Part shown: positions 1-6,725 of the stretch, piece after piece
Layout of the letters: each line of letters begins with the position of its first letter
Position numbering within the stretch: position 1 is the stretch's first letter
DNA from: an uncultured Eubacteriales bacterium
GTDB taxonomy: Bacteria > Bacillota_A > Clostridia > Christensenellales > Aristaeellaceae
Length of the DNA stretch: 7,664 nucleotides
Reading direction: 5' to 3'
Assembly: GCA_902766515.1 (NCBI GenBank)
Contig: CACXEB010000415.1
Span: 1 to 7,664 of the forward strand
The notes under the pieces: generated by a model
What the model was told of the DNA's origin: nothing
Databases searched by the model: none
What the model saw: the letters and a program-made list of their open reading frames with translations, nothing else
Made by a program: the position numbers and the translations under genes

Positions 1-1329
1 CTCCACCAGCGCGTAGCGGAATCCCTGGAAGGAAAAGAGCTCGTCGTAGACGGCCGGCCGGTCGTCCCGGCAGAGATACCGGATCTCCGCCAGCGCGCCC
101 CGCAGGTTGTCAAAATAGGCGTTGCCGTCCGCGTCCAGGGTCTCAAAGCAGCGCAGGTGCGCCAGCGCGCCGGCCTGCCCGCGGACGGTGAAGCGAACAT
201 AACCGGTCAGGTTCTGACCGAAGTCCAGCACCGTCTCGCCCCGGGGCGTGGTCAGCACCTCCCGGACGGGGACCGTCATGGCTACGGCCGGCCTGCTGGC
301 GGCCTGGGGGGTGAGGGCTTCCAGGGGGAATTGGACCGTGCTGACGGGCCGCCACAGCGTGTCCGCGGGGCGGTAATCCCGGGCAAACTGCCGCTGGGCG
401 TCCTTTTCCCGGTCGGTATAGCTCTCCCTGAGCCGGTCGATCAGGGGCGTATAAGGCGGCTCCGGCCGCGCTTCGCCCATCGCTGGCGTAAAGCCGGGCG
501 CGTTCCAGCCGGGCTGTTCGAGGCGGGCGTCGTACCGTTCACCGTCATAGATCTCAGAGAATGTCACGGGGGAGGCGCAGCCCAGCCAGCTTTCGTCGGT
601 CACGACGGTCTCCTCGGAGCCGTCCTCATAGCGGATGGTCAGCTGCGCGAGCAGGGCGGTGCGGGTCCCGTAGACGCAGCGCTCGTGGATAAAGCCCATC
701 ATGCCCTTGTACCAGCCCGCGCCCAGGTGCGCGCCGATCACGTTGTCGCCTGGACGCAGCAGATCCGTGACCTGCCAGGTCTGGTAGCACAGGTGGTCGT
801 GATAGCTGGTCCAGCCCGGCAGCATCTTTTCCCGGTTGACGGCGGCGCCGTTGATATACAGGTGGTACAGCCCCAGCGCGGTCGCGCAGAGATAGGCTTC
901 CCGGACGGGCTTTGTGATGCGCCATCCGGTGCGCAGATACGTCCCGCCGGACTGGACCCAGTCGCATTCCCGCTCGGCCGTGATGAAGCGGGCCCGCCAC
1001 CGCCGGTCCGTCATGCCGGTCGTCAGGGAGCCCTGGCGCCAGCAGGTTTCGCCTGCGGTCGTCCAGACCATTACTCGCAGATAATACCGCCTGCAGGGCA
1101 GCAGCGGGATGTCAGGCGCTCCGATATGCGCGGACTCGCCGCTTTCGACGCGGCCGCTGTCATAGACGCAGCGGTCAAAGCGGTCGCTTTCCGACAGCTG
1201 CCAGCGGTAGGCAATCTGGCGCACGTTCCGCCCGTCGCTTTTGAGCGTCCAGCCGATGTTCGGCAGGGTTTCCACGCCCATGGGGCTCAGAGGGCTGTAG
1301 TCAAACAGGATGCTTTCGATCGTGATCAT
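1..1329 (-). CDS. GH78 alpha-L-rhamnosidase, N-terminal half (3' end outside window)
   Basis: Inverting enzyme that removes terminal alpha-L-rhamnose from glycans or glycosides; probably cytoplasmic because the N-terminus (MITIESILFDYSP) is not a signal peptide. I translated the frame by hand: 443 codons run from ATG at 1329 to the window edge without a stop, about half of a typical GH78 protein. Residues 1-105 resemble the N-terminal fibronectin-III-like domain (QIAYRWQL, YDSGRVES). Residues 140-290 match the Bac_rhamnosid_N domain: LGLYHLYINGAAV (152-164), LPGWTSY (170-176), LGAGWYKGMMGF (202-213), EIYDGERYDAR (259-269). Residues 350-443 match the concanavalin-like domain: LDFGQNLTGYVRF (368-380), NLRGALAE, FSFQGFRY (432-439). 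The alpha/alpha-barrel with the catalytic acidic residues lies beyond the window, so activity is inferred from family alone. The gene overlaps the GH42 stop by 4 nt and is the last visible gene of the run. Confidence 0.93.
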   Translation of the reverse strand, partial: MITIESILFDYSPLSPMGVETLPNIGWTLKSDGRNVRQIAYRWQLSESDRFDRCVYDSGRVESGESAHIGAPDIPLLPCRRYYLRVMVWTTAGETCWRQGSLTTGMTDRRWRARFITAERECDWVQSGGTYLRTGWRITKPVREAYLCATALGLYHLYINGAAVNREKMLPGWTSYHDHLCYQTWQVTDLLRPGDNVIGAHLGAGWYKGMMGFIHERCVYGTRTALLAQLTIRYEDGSEETVVTDESWLGCASPVTFSEIYDGERYDARLEQPGWNAPGFTPAMGEARPEPPYTPLIDRLRESYTDREKDAQRQFARDYRPADTLWRPVSTVQFPLEALTPQAASRPAVAMTVPVREVLTTPRGETVLDFGQNLTGYVRFTVRGQAGALAHLRCFETLDADGNAYFDNLRGALAEIRYLCRDDRPAVYDELFSFQGFRYALVE

Positions 1330-3362
1330 GCGTTGCCGCCTCCCGCTTCCGCCGCGCGGAGTACCCAGACGTCCCGGCCGGCAATGCGGGCCGGGCCCGT
1401 GACGGCCTCTCCGGTCAGGAGGTTTTTCAGCGCGCGCGCGCCGAAGTCCACCCGCGCCAGCTCCTGGTTGTGGTTGATGACAAAAAATGTTTCGCCCCGG
1501 TCATTGACGCGGCGCGTGATCTCGACGCCGGCGTCCGCGCTGAACAGCCCGGACAGGCCGGTTTCCGCGCAGAGCGCGTCCGTCAGGTCCGACAGGAAAG
1601 CGTCGTCCGGCTGGGTGCCGATATAGTAAGCGGCTCCGGCGCCGAAAGCGTTCTGCGTCACGCAGGGCATCCCGGCGTAGAAGTCATCCCCGTACACGGC
1701 CAGGGGATGGGCGGTGCGGGCATGCAGCAGGTCGCACAGGAAGGTGCAGCCATAGCTGGACGCGGGCATCGCGGCCGCGTCCGTCGGGAGTATGCGGTTG
1801 GATTCTTCCGGCCGCAGCGCGTCGGTCTCCTCCACCCAGATGCCGAGGACGTCCCGCAGCCTGCCGGGGTATTCGCCGAACACGCAGCGGTCGTTCTCAT
1901 CCACCAGGCCGCTCATCACCGTAGCCACCAGCGTGCCGCCGTCCCGGACGTATTCGGTCAGCCGCTCCGCGACCCCTTCCTTCGTCATGTACAGCATCGG
2001 CGCCACCACCAGGGCATAGCCGGAGTAATCGGTGTCCGCGGCGGGATTGACAAAATCCACGGCGATATTCCGGTCGTGGAAAGGCTTGTAGTACCGGGCC
2101 AGGGTCCGGAGGTAATCCATGTCCTTGCTCGGGCCGCTGGCGAGCTCCAGCGCCCACCAGTTGTTCCAGTCCATCAGCATGGCGACCCTGGCGGGGGTGC
2201 GGCCCCGCAGGAAGGTGTCGCCGAGGGACGCCAGCTCATGGCCGAGCGTTTCCGCCTCGCGGAAGACACGGGTATGCTCATGACCGGCGTGGCTGATGAT
2301 GGCGCCGTGGAATTTTTCCTGGCCGGCGACGGACTGGCGCATCTGGAAGAACAGGCAGGTATCCGCGCCGTGGGCCAGGGCCTGGTAGGACAGGAGCCGG
2401 ACCTCGCCGGGGCGCTTCAGCTTGTTGTAGGGCTGCCAGTTCTGCTGGTTGGGGGACTGCTCCGTGAGCACGAAGGACTGGCCGCCCTTCAGCCCCCGCA
2501 TGATGTCGTGCTTCATCGCGACGAAGTGGGGCGGATCCTGCGGCCAGGGATAATTGTCCCAGCCGACCACGTCCATCTGCCGGGTAAAGGTGAACTGGTC
2601 CAGCTTTTTGATAAAGCCGCTCATGTTGGTGAGGATCGGGATCTCGGGATTGTAGCTTTTCAGGACGTCGTACTCGTTGCGGAAGCACTCGACGGTGGAA
2701 TCCGTCAGGAAACGCATGTAGTCCAGCTGGATGGCCGGATTGAAGCGGTAGTCGTCGTTCAGCTCCGTCGGCAGGGTCACTTCTTCAAATGAATAGACCG
2801 TGCGGCCCCAGAACGAGGTATGCCAGCGCTCATTCAGCCCTTCGACGCTGCCGTAGCGCCTGCGCAGCCACACGCGGAACCGGGCCTGGCAGGTGGGGCA
2901 GTAGCAGGAGGTGCCGTACTCGTTGGACACGTGCCACATGGCGAGGGCCGGATGGTGGGCGTACCGCCGGCCGAACTCGTGCGCGATGGCCGCGGCCCGC
3001 TCCCGGTATTTCAGGCTGTTGACGCAGAAAAACACCCGCATGCCGTGGGTGCGCTTCCGGCCCTGGATATCGACCGGCAGGACCTCCGGATATCGGGTGG
3101 AAAGCCAGGCGGGCTGCGCCGTGGTCGGGGTGGCCAGGCATACGCGGATGCCGTTCTCCGCGATGACGTCCAGGATATGATCCAGCCACCCGAAGTCATA
3201 CACGCCCTCGTCCGGCTCCAGCTTCGCCCAGGAGAACACGGGCAGCGTCAGCAGGTTGATGCCGGCCTTCCTGAACAGGCGCATATCCTCCCGCAGCGTG
3301 TTTTCGTCCCACTGGTCCGGGTTGTAATCGCCGCCGAAATAAATGCGGTCAGCCTGTTTCAT
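1326..3362 (-). CDS. GH42 beta-galactosidase
   Basis: Retaining beta-galactosidase of 678 residues, the usual GH42 length, expected in the cytoplasm (no signal peptide) and acting on galactosides or galacto-oligosaccharides. The N-terminal TIM barrel (about 1-385) opens with FGGDYNPDQW. It carries acid/base Glu148 in WHVSNEYG and nucleophile Glu301 in VLTEQSPNQQNWQPYN. Cys113, Cys153, Cys155 and Cys158 (FFCVN and SCYCPTC) match the zinc-binding cluster known from the Thermus A4 enzyme. A trimerisation domain follows (about 390-600, PARVAMLMDW to the ALCAETG region), then a small C-terminal beta domain ending in VWVLRA. I chose the ATG at 3362 over the in-frame ATG at 3368 (two residues longer) because of Shine-Dalgarno spacing. 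The gene begins 11 nt after the LacI stop, and its TGA overlaps the GH78 ATG, pointing to tight co-expression. Family and general activity are firm; preference between lactose, galactan and arabinogalactan fragments is unknown. Confidence 0.95.
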   Translation of the reverse strand: MKQADRIYFGGDYNPDQWDENTLREDMRLFRKAGINLLTLPVFSWAKLEPDEGVYDFGWLDHILDVIAENGIRVCLATPTTAQPAWLSTRYPEVLPVDIQGRKRTHGMRVFFCVNSLKYRERAAAIAHEFGRRYAHHPALAMWHVSNEYGTSCYCPTCQARFRVWLRRRYGSVEGLNERWHTSFWGRTVYSFEEVTLPTELNDDYRFNPAIQLDYMRFLTDSTVECFRNEYDVLKSYNPEIPILTNMSGFIKKLDQFTFTRQMDVVGWDNYPWPQDPPHFVAMKHDIMRGLKGGQSFVLTEQSPNQQNWQPYNKLKRPGEVRLLSYQALAHGADTCLFFQMRQSVAGQEKFHGAIISHAGHEHTRVFREAETLGHELASLGDTFLRGRTPARVAMLMDWNNWWALELASGPSKDMDYLRTLARYYKPFHDRNIAVDFVNPAADTDYSGYALVVAPMLYMTKEGVAERLTEYVRDGGTLVATVMSGLVDENDRCVFGEYPGRLRDVLGIWVEETDALRPEESNRILPTDAAAMPASSYGCTFLCDLLHARTAHPLAVYGDDFYAGMPCVTQNAFGAGAAYYIGTQPDDAFLSDLTDALCAETGLSGLFSADAGVEITRRVNDRGETFFVINHNQELARVDFGARALKNLLTGEAVTGPARIAGRDVWVLRAAEAGGGNA
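1339..1344 (-). promoter_or_regulatory. Shine-Dalgarno site for the GH78 gene
   Basis: GGGAGG lies in the last codons of the GH42 gene and ends 9 nt before the ATG at 1329. It supports that start codon and translational coupling across the ATGA overlap. Confidence 0.7.
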
Positions 3363-3368
3363 GGTCAT

Positions 3369-3375
3369 CCCCCTT
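3369..3375 (-). promoter_or_regulatory. Shine-Dalgarno site that decides the GH42 start
   Basis: AAGGGGG overlaps the TAA stop of the LacI gene. It directly abuts the ATG at 3368 (zero spacing) but lies 6 nt before the in-frame ATG at 3362, which is therefore the better start. The same arrangement precedes the LacI gene, where the aligned ATGAAA is the start codon. Confidence 0.7.
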
Positions 3376-4387
3376 ATTTTGATTTGACGGAGTCCCGCAT
3401 GACCAGCTCGACGCCGACCTGCGTTTTGATGCTGCAGGGCATCGGCTGCTGGGGCAGGGTCAGCAGGGTCGTGACGACGGTGCGCCCCAGCTCCTGCCGG
3501 AAGACGTGGACGGTGCTGAGCTGCGGCGTGCAGGCCAGGCAGATGGCGGTATCGTCCATGCCGATGATCGAAACGTCGTCGGGCACCTGGTAACCCGCCT
3601 CCCGGATCGCCCGCATGCAGCCGATGGCCATGATGTCGTTGGCGGAAAAGAAGGCCTCCGGCAGGCGCTTTCCGGTCCTGAGCAGGGCCGTCATGTCTTC
3701 GTACGCGCCGTTCATGGTCGGGCGCACAGGCCAGATCATGTCGCTGTCAAGCTTCAGGCCGTGCTTGCTGAGGCCGTCCGTCAGCCCCAGCTGCCGGTCG
3801 GTCATGTTATTGAAGCTGATGCTGCTGGTGATGTGCTGGATGTCACGGTGGCCGGCGGCGACCAGCGCCTCGGCCGCGAGGAAGCCGGCCTGCCAGTTGT
3901 TCATGACGACGGAATGGGTGTTTTCCATCCGGAACAGGTTATCCAGCACGACCATGGGGGACCGGAAATTCCGGAACTGTTTGAGCTCCTCCTCATTCAT
4001 TTCCGTGCCGAGCAGGATGATGCCGGCGCATTCCTCGGACCGGAAAGCGTTGATCTGGTTGCTGTAATCGCTGTCCAGCCTGGAACTGACATGGCTGATG
4101 AACAGTTCCAGCTCCATCCGGTGGCATTCCAGCTGGATGCTTTCGATCAGCTCCGAGAAAAACGGCGTGTCCATGACCACCATGCCGTGCGAGCGGAAAA
4201 TGATCAGCCGGACGTGGCGGCTGGACTTGTTGCCTTCGCGGTTCAGCTGGTAACCCATCTCATGGGCGATCGCGATGATCCGCTCCTGGACGGATTTGCT
4301 GACGCCGGGGCGTCCGTTGAGCGCGTTGCTGACGGTCGCGGGGGACACATTGGCGCGTTTCGCAATATCCCGCAGCGTGTATTTCAT
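3374..4387 (-). CDS. LacI/GalR-family transcriptional regulator
   Basis: Sugar-responsive DNA-binding protein of 337 residues, the usual family length, and the likely regulator of this locus. The N-terminal helix-turn-helix spans about residues 4-24 (LRDIAKRANV then SPATVSNAL), followed by the third helix ending in HEMGYQLN (42-49). The sugar-binding core runs from about 59 to the end, with family marks Asp197-Arg198 (DRQLG), SANDIMAIG (248-256) and GMDD (276-279), and the C-terminal LVMRDS. The linker between the DNA-binding and core domains is odd. From Tyr46 to the first core strand it is about four residues shorter than in PurR or CcpA, and it lacks the hinge-helix Leu (no ARSL/ARGL-like motif; NREGNKSSRH instead). 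The gene sits inside the glycosidase run, 40 nt after GH2 and 11 nt before GH42, so it is probably co-transcribed with its targets and autoregulated. The inducer is unknown; a fucose-, galactose- or rhamnose-containing sugar is an inference from context. Confidence 0.94.
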   Translation of the reverse strand: MKYTLRDIAKRANVSPATVSNALNGRPGVSKSVQERIIAIAHEMGYQLNREGNKSSRHVRLIIFRSHGMVVMDTPFFSELIESIQLECHRMELELFISHVSSRLDSDYSNQINAFRSEECAGIILLGTEMNEEELKQFRNFRSPMVVLDNLFRMENTHSVVMNNWQAGFLAAEALVAAGHRDIQHITSSISFNNMTDRQLGLTDGLSKHGLKLDSDMIWPVRPTMNGAYEDMTALLRTGKRLPEAFFSANDIMAIGCMRAIREAGYQVPDDVSIIGMDDTAICLACTPQLSTVHVFRQELGRTVVTTLLTLPQQPMPCSIKTQVGVELVMRDSVKSK

Positions 4388-4427
4388 GGGTCATTCCCCC
4401 TTTGTGAGGTGGTATGGGATGGCTTGA
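4388..4427. other. 40-nt gap between the GH2 and LacI genes
   Basis: This is the largest non-coding stretch in the window. It contains the LacI gene's ribosome binding site. I see no hairpin with a T-run that could terminate transcription, no convincing -35/-10 pair, and no LacI-type palindrome with a central CG. Transcription from the GH2 gene probably continues into the regulator gene. Confidence 0.6.
4396..4402 (-). promoter_or_regulatory. Shine-Dalgarno site for the LacI-family gene
   Basis: AAGGGGG ends 8 nt before the ATG at 4387 and supports that start. The segment from this site through the start codon is nearly the same as the one before the GH42 gene: AAGGGGG, then ATGACC, then ATGAAA, differing by two single-base indels. 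Confidence 0.75.
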
Positions 4428-6719
4428 TCAGTATGCCCGGCGGTCTTCCGTCCGCTGCGCGTCCGGCAGCCCTTCTGCGGAGGCGGTGATGCGCAATGGG
4501 CCGCATTCCCGCGCGATCACGGCGGACGCGCAGCCTTTCCATGCGCGGGCGCCGCCCTGCAGGAAGCCTTCGTCCGACGCGGGGTCGGCGCTGCCGGCGG
4601 CGAGCAGCTGCCCGCCGTCCACCCGGAAACGGATCTCCCGACCGTCAAAATGGCACGGGACGCCGTCAGCGTCCTGGATTTCGGCCGTTACGAACACGAG
4701 GGATCCGACGGCTTCTGTCCGCAGCGCCAGCCGGGCTGCCCTGCCGGGCGTGTGCAGCACGGTCCGCGCGCCGGTATCATCAACGGCTTCCAGCACGCCG
4801 GGCGCGTAGGTCAGGTCGAACACGGCGACGCAGTCCATGCAGGGATTGGTGGCAATCGCCTTGCCGTTGAGGCGCAGCGTGATCTCCCGGGCAGCGCTGT
4901 AGACGTCCACCTGGACGGGTTTTCCCTCAAAGCCCGGATAGTCCCACGCGGCATGCCTTTCCGGCCAGGCCCAGTAGGAGACTTCGCCGTCATCGTGATA
5001 ATGCTTCGGGTGCTGTACGGCGATCCGCGGCCCCGGGAGCGTGCCCCAGACGGCCCGGCGGTAATCGCCCGCCGGATTCATCTGTCCGCAGAGGTCCATG
5101 TCGGCGCAGTTGGCCTGCCGCCAGGGCCACCGTTCAAAGTAGCCCTCTCCGTCCTCGGGCTTCCGCCAGACGTGGCCGATGCCGGCCTCGCCCAGGTAAT
5201 CGATGGCCGCCCAGGCAAAATCGCCGATCACCCGAGGATGGGCGAGGGTCTTGCGCCAGCATACGAGCGCCTCCTGCGCGACGCTTTCCGTCCCGCACAG
5301 GAAGCGGTCCGGCCAGGCGGCCAGATCCTTTTCGTAGCGGCGCGCGAGGTAATTATACCCTGCGACATCCAGCGGGTCAAGAAAGCGCCCGCTCAGTGCG
5401 CCGAAATAATCGATGCTGTCAGGATCATCCGTCTGCACGTTGGCATCCAGCATGTCCAGCCGGCGCTTCCCGATGTTGTTGAGCGCGGAGGTGACCAGCA
5501 GCGACTCGTCCAGGGTCCGGACGGCTTCGCACATCTGCCGGCACAGCGCGTATCCGTCGCCGGAGCCGTCACGCTCCGGGATCTCGTTGCCGATGGACCA
5601 GAGGATGACCGAAGGATGGTTCCAGTCCCGGCGGACCATCGCGCACAGGTCCTCCCGCCAGCGCTCCCGGAACCAGAGGTGGTAGTCGTAGGGATTCTTG
5701 CCGATGTTCCAGACATCCGTGAACTCGTCCATGACCAGCAGCCCCAGGCGGTCGCAGGCGTCCAGGAACGCGGGGGCCGGGGGATTGTGGGCGCACCGGA
5801 CGGCGTTGAAACCGCTGTCCTTCAGCAGCCGGGCCTTGCGGTATTCCGCTTCCGGCAGGCTGACGGCGCCCAGCAGCCCGTTGTCATGATGCACGCAGCC
5901 GCCGCGCAGCTTGACGGGCCGGCCGTTCAGCACGAGCCCGCGCTCCGGGTCCAGCCGGACTTCCCGGAAACCGAAGGAAACCTCCTGGGTATCCAGCACC
6001 TCCGTGCCCCTGTATAGCCCGGCAATGATCGTGTAAAGGGCGGGATCGTCCGGCGACCAGGCCCGTACCTGCCGGATGGATTCCCGGAGCAGCATCCGGT
6101 CATCGTCCACCGGCTGCTCCGTCTCCCGGACCGCTGCTCCGTCCGGATCAAGGACGCGCAGGCGGAGGCTGCAGCCGCTGCGCGCCGCCTCCGGGAAGAA
6201 TCGGATCTCCGTTTCGAGCGTCCACGTATCCGGGCCTTCCCGGTGCGTCCGCACGTGCAGGCCGTCGGGCAGCATGGACGCCATCGGACCGGTCAGCAGG
6301 CGGACGGGACGGCAGATGCCGGTGCCCGTATACCAGCGGGAACCCGGCAGCGCGTCGCCGTGCACGTTGACCCGGATGCGCTGCGTTCCCGGCCGCAGCC
6401 GGCCGGTCAGGTCGGCCAGGAAGGAGAGGTAGCCATAGGGCTGGCGGACCAGCAGCGCGTCGTCCAGATAGACCTCTGCGTTGGGGAACACGCCATCGAA
6501 CGCGAGCATGACCCGCTGACCCGGCATCTCCTCCGTGACCTGAAGGTCATGGTCATAGATGATGTTGGCGCCCTGGAACCAGCCGCCCGCGCTGCCGGCT
6601 TTGCTGTCGGCCCGGCGGGGCAGGTGCTGGCTGTAATCGTGCGGAAGGGTCACGGGTGTATCGCCGGGAATCCCCCAGATGCGGTACGTCCATCCCCGGC
6701 AGAAATCCACGCTGTTCAT
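4428..6719 (-). CDS. GH2 beta-galactosidase-type glycoside hydrolase with DUF4982 and C5 domains
   Basis: Retaining exo-beta-glycosidase of 763 residues, most likely a beta-galactosidase acting in the cytoplasm, since no signal peptide is visible. Layout: GH2 jelly-roll sugar-binding domain about 1-145 (SRWYTGTGICRPVR at 127-140 is typical), immunoglobulin-like domain about 150-255, TIM barrel about 260-560, DUF4982-like domain about 575-645, and GH2 C5 domain about 665-750. Catalytic residues are visible: acid/base Glu379 in SIGNEIPE and nucleophile Glu478 in FLCGTES. RCAHNPPAP (308-316) and GDFAWAAIDYLGEAGIG (499-515) are characteristic of DUF4982-containing GH2 enzymes. I do not see the Asn-x-Lys motif that binds the carboxylate in bacterial beta-glucuronidases, which favours a neutral sugar. 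The start at 6719 is backed by an AAGGAG site 9 nt upstream. Other GH2 activities, such as alpha-L-arabinopyranosidase, remain possible. Family very sure, sugar moderately so. Confidence 0.93.
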   Translation of the reverse strand: MNSVDFCRGWTYRIWGIPGDTPVTLPHDYSQHLPRRADSKAGSAGGWFQGANIIYDHDLQVTEEMPGQRVMLAFDGVFPNAEVYLDDALLVRQPYGYLSFLADLTGRLRPGTQRIRVNVHGDALPGSRWYTGTGICRPVRLLTGPMASMLPDGLHVRTHREGPDTWTLETEIRFFPEAARSGCSLRLRVLDPDGAAVRETEQPVDDDRMLLRESIRQVRAWSPDDPALYTIIAGLYRGTEVLDTQEVSFGFREVRLDPERGLVLNGRPVKLRGGCVHHDNGLLGAVSLPEAEYRKARLLKDSGFNAVRCAHNPPAPAFLDACDRLGLLVMDEFTDVWNIGKNPYDYHLWFRERWREDLCAMVRRDWNHPSVILWSIGNEIPERDGSGDGYALCRQMCEAVRTLDESLLVTSALNNIGKRRLDMLDANVQTDDPDSIDYFGALSGRFLDPLDVAGYNYLARRYEKDLAAWPDRFLCGTESVAQEALVCWRKTLAHPRVIGDFAWAAIDYLGEAGIGHVWRKPEDGEGYFERWPWRQANCADMDLCGQMNPAGDYRRAVWGTLPGPRIAVQHPKHYHDDGEVSYWAWPERHAAWDYPGFEGKPVQVDVYSAAREITLRLNGKAIATNPCMDCVAVFDLTYAPGVLEAVDDTGARTVLHTPGRAARLALRTEAVGSLVFVTAEIQDADGVPCHFDGREIRFRVDGGQLLAAGSADPASDEGFLQGGARAWKGCASAVIARECGPLRITASAEGLPDAQRTEDRRAY

Positions 6720-6725
6720 CCGGGC

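Noticed and set aside
626..1000. Minus-strand 124-codon frame
   Set aside because: It is an out-of-frame reading of the GH78 gene, which has the family motifs in the other frame on the same strand.
157..1626. Long plus-strand open frame (489 codons)
   Set aside because: Antisense to the GH78 gene and the end of GH42, both of which have clear family motifs. Its translation is rich in Gly, Arg, Ala, Pro and Val without domain features, as expected opposite a GC-rich coding strand.
1470..2792. Plus-strand open frame (440 codons)
   Set aside because: Lies fully antisense to the GH42 gene, whose catalytic and zinc-site motifs are intact; the product has biased composition and no recognisable domain.
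3363..3368. ATG at 3368 as the GH42 start
   Set aside because: The AAGGGGG ribosome site would touch the start codon directly; the in-frame ATG at 3362 has normal 6-nt spacing and matches the LacI gene's arrangement.
4388..4430. Possible terminator or operator in the GH2-LacI gap, including the TGATCA palindrome at 4425-4430
   Set aside because: The 6-nt palindrome is too short and simply includes the GH2 stop codon. There is no stem with a T-run and no CG-centred palindrome.
3506..4489. Plus-strand open frame (327 codons)
   Set aside because: Antisense to the LacI-family gene; the translation (for example runs of HAADGHDVVG type) shows no family motif.
4650..6017. Plus-strand open frame (455 codons)
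   Set aside because: Antisense to the GH2 catalytic region, which is intact and conserved. Shadow frame of GC-rich coding sequence.
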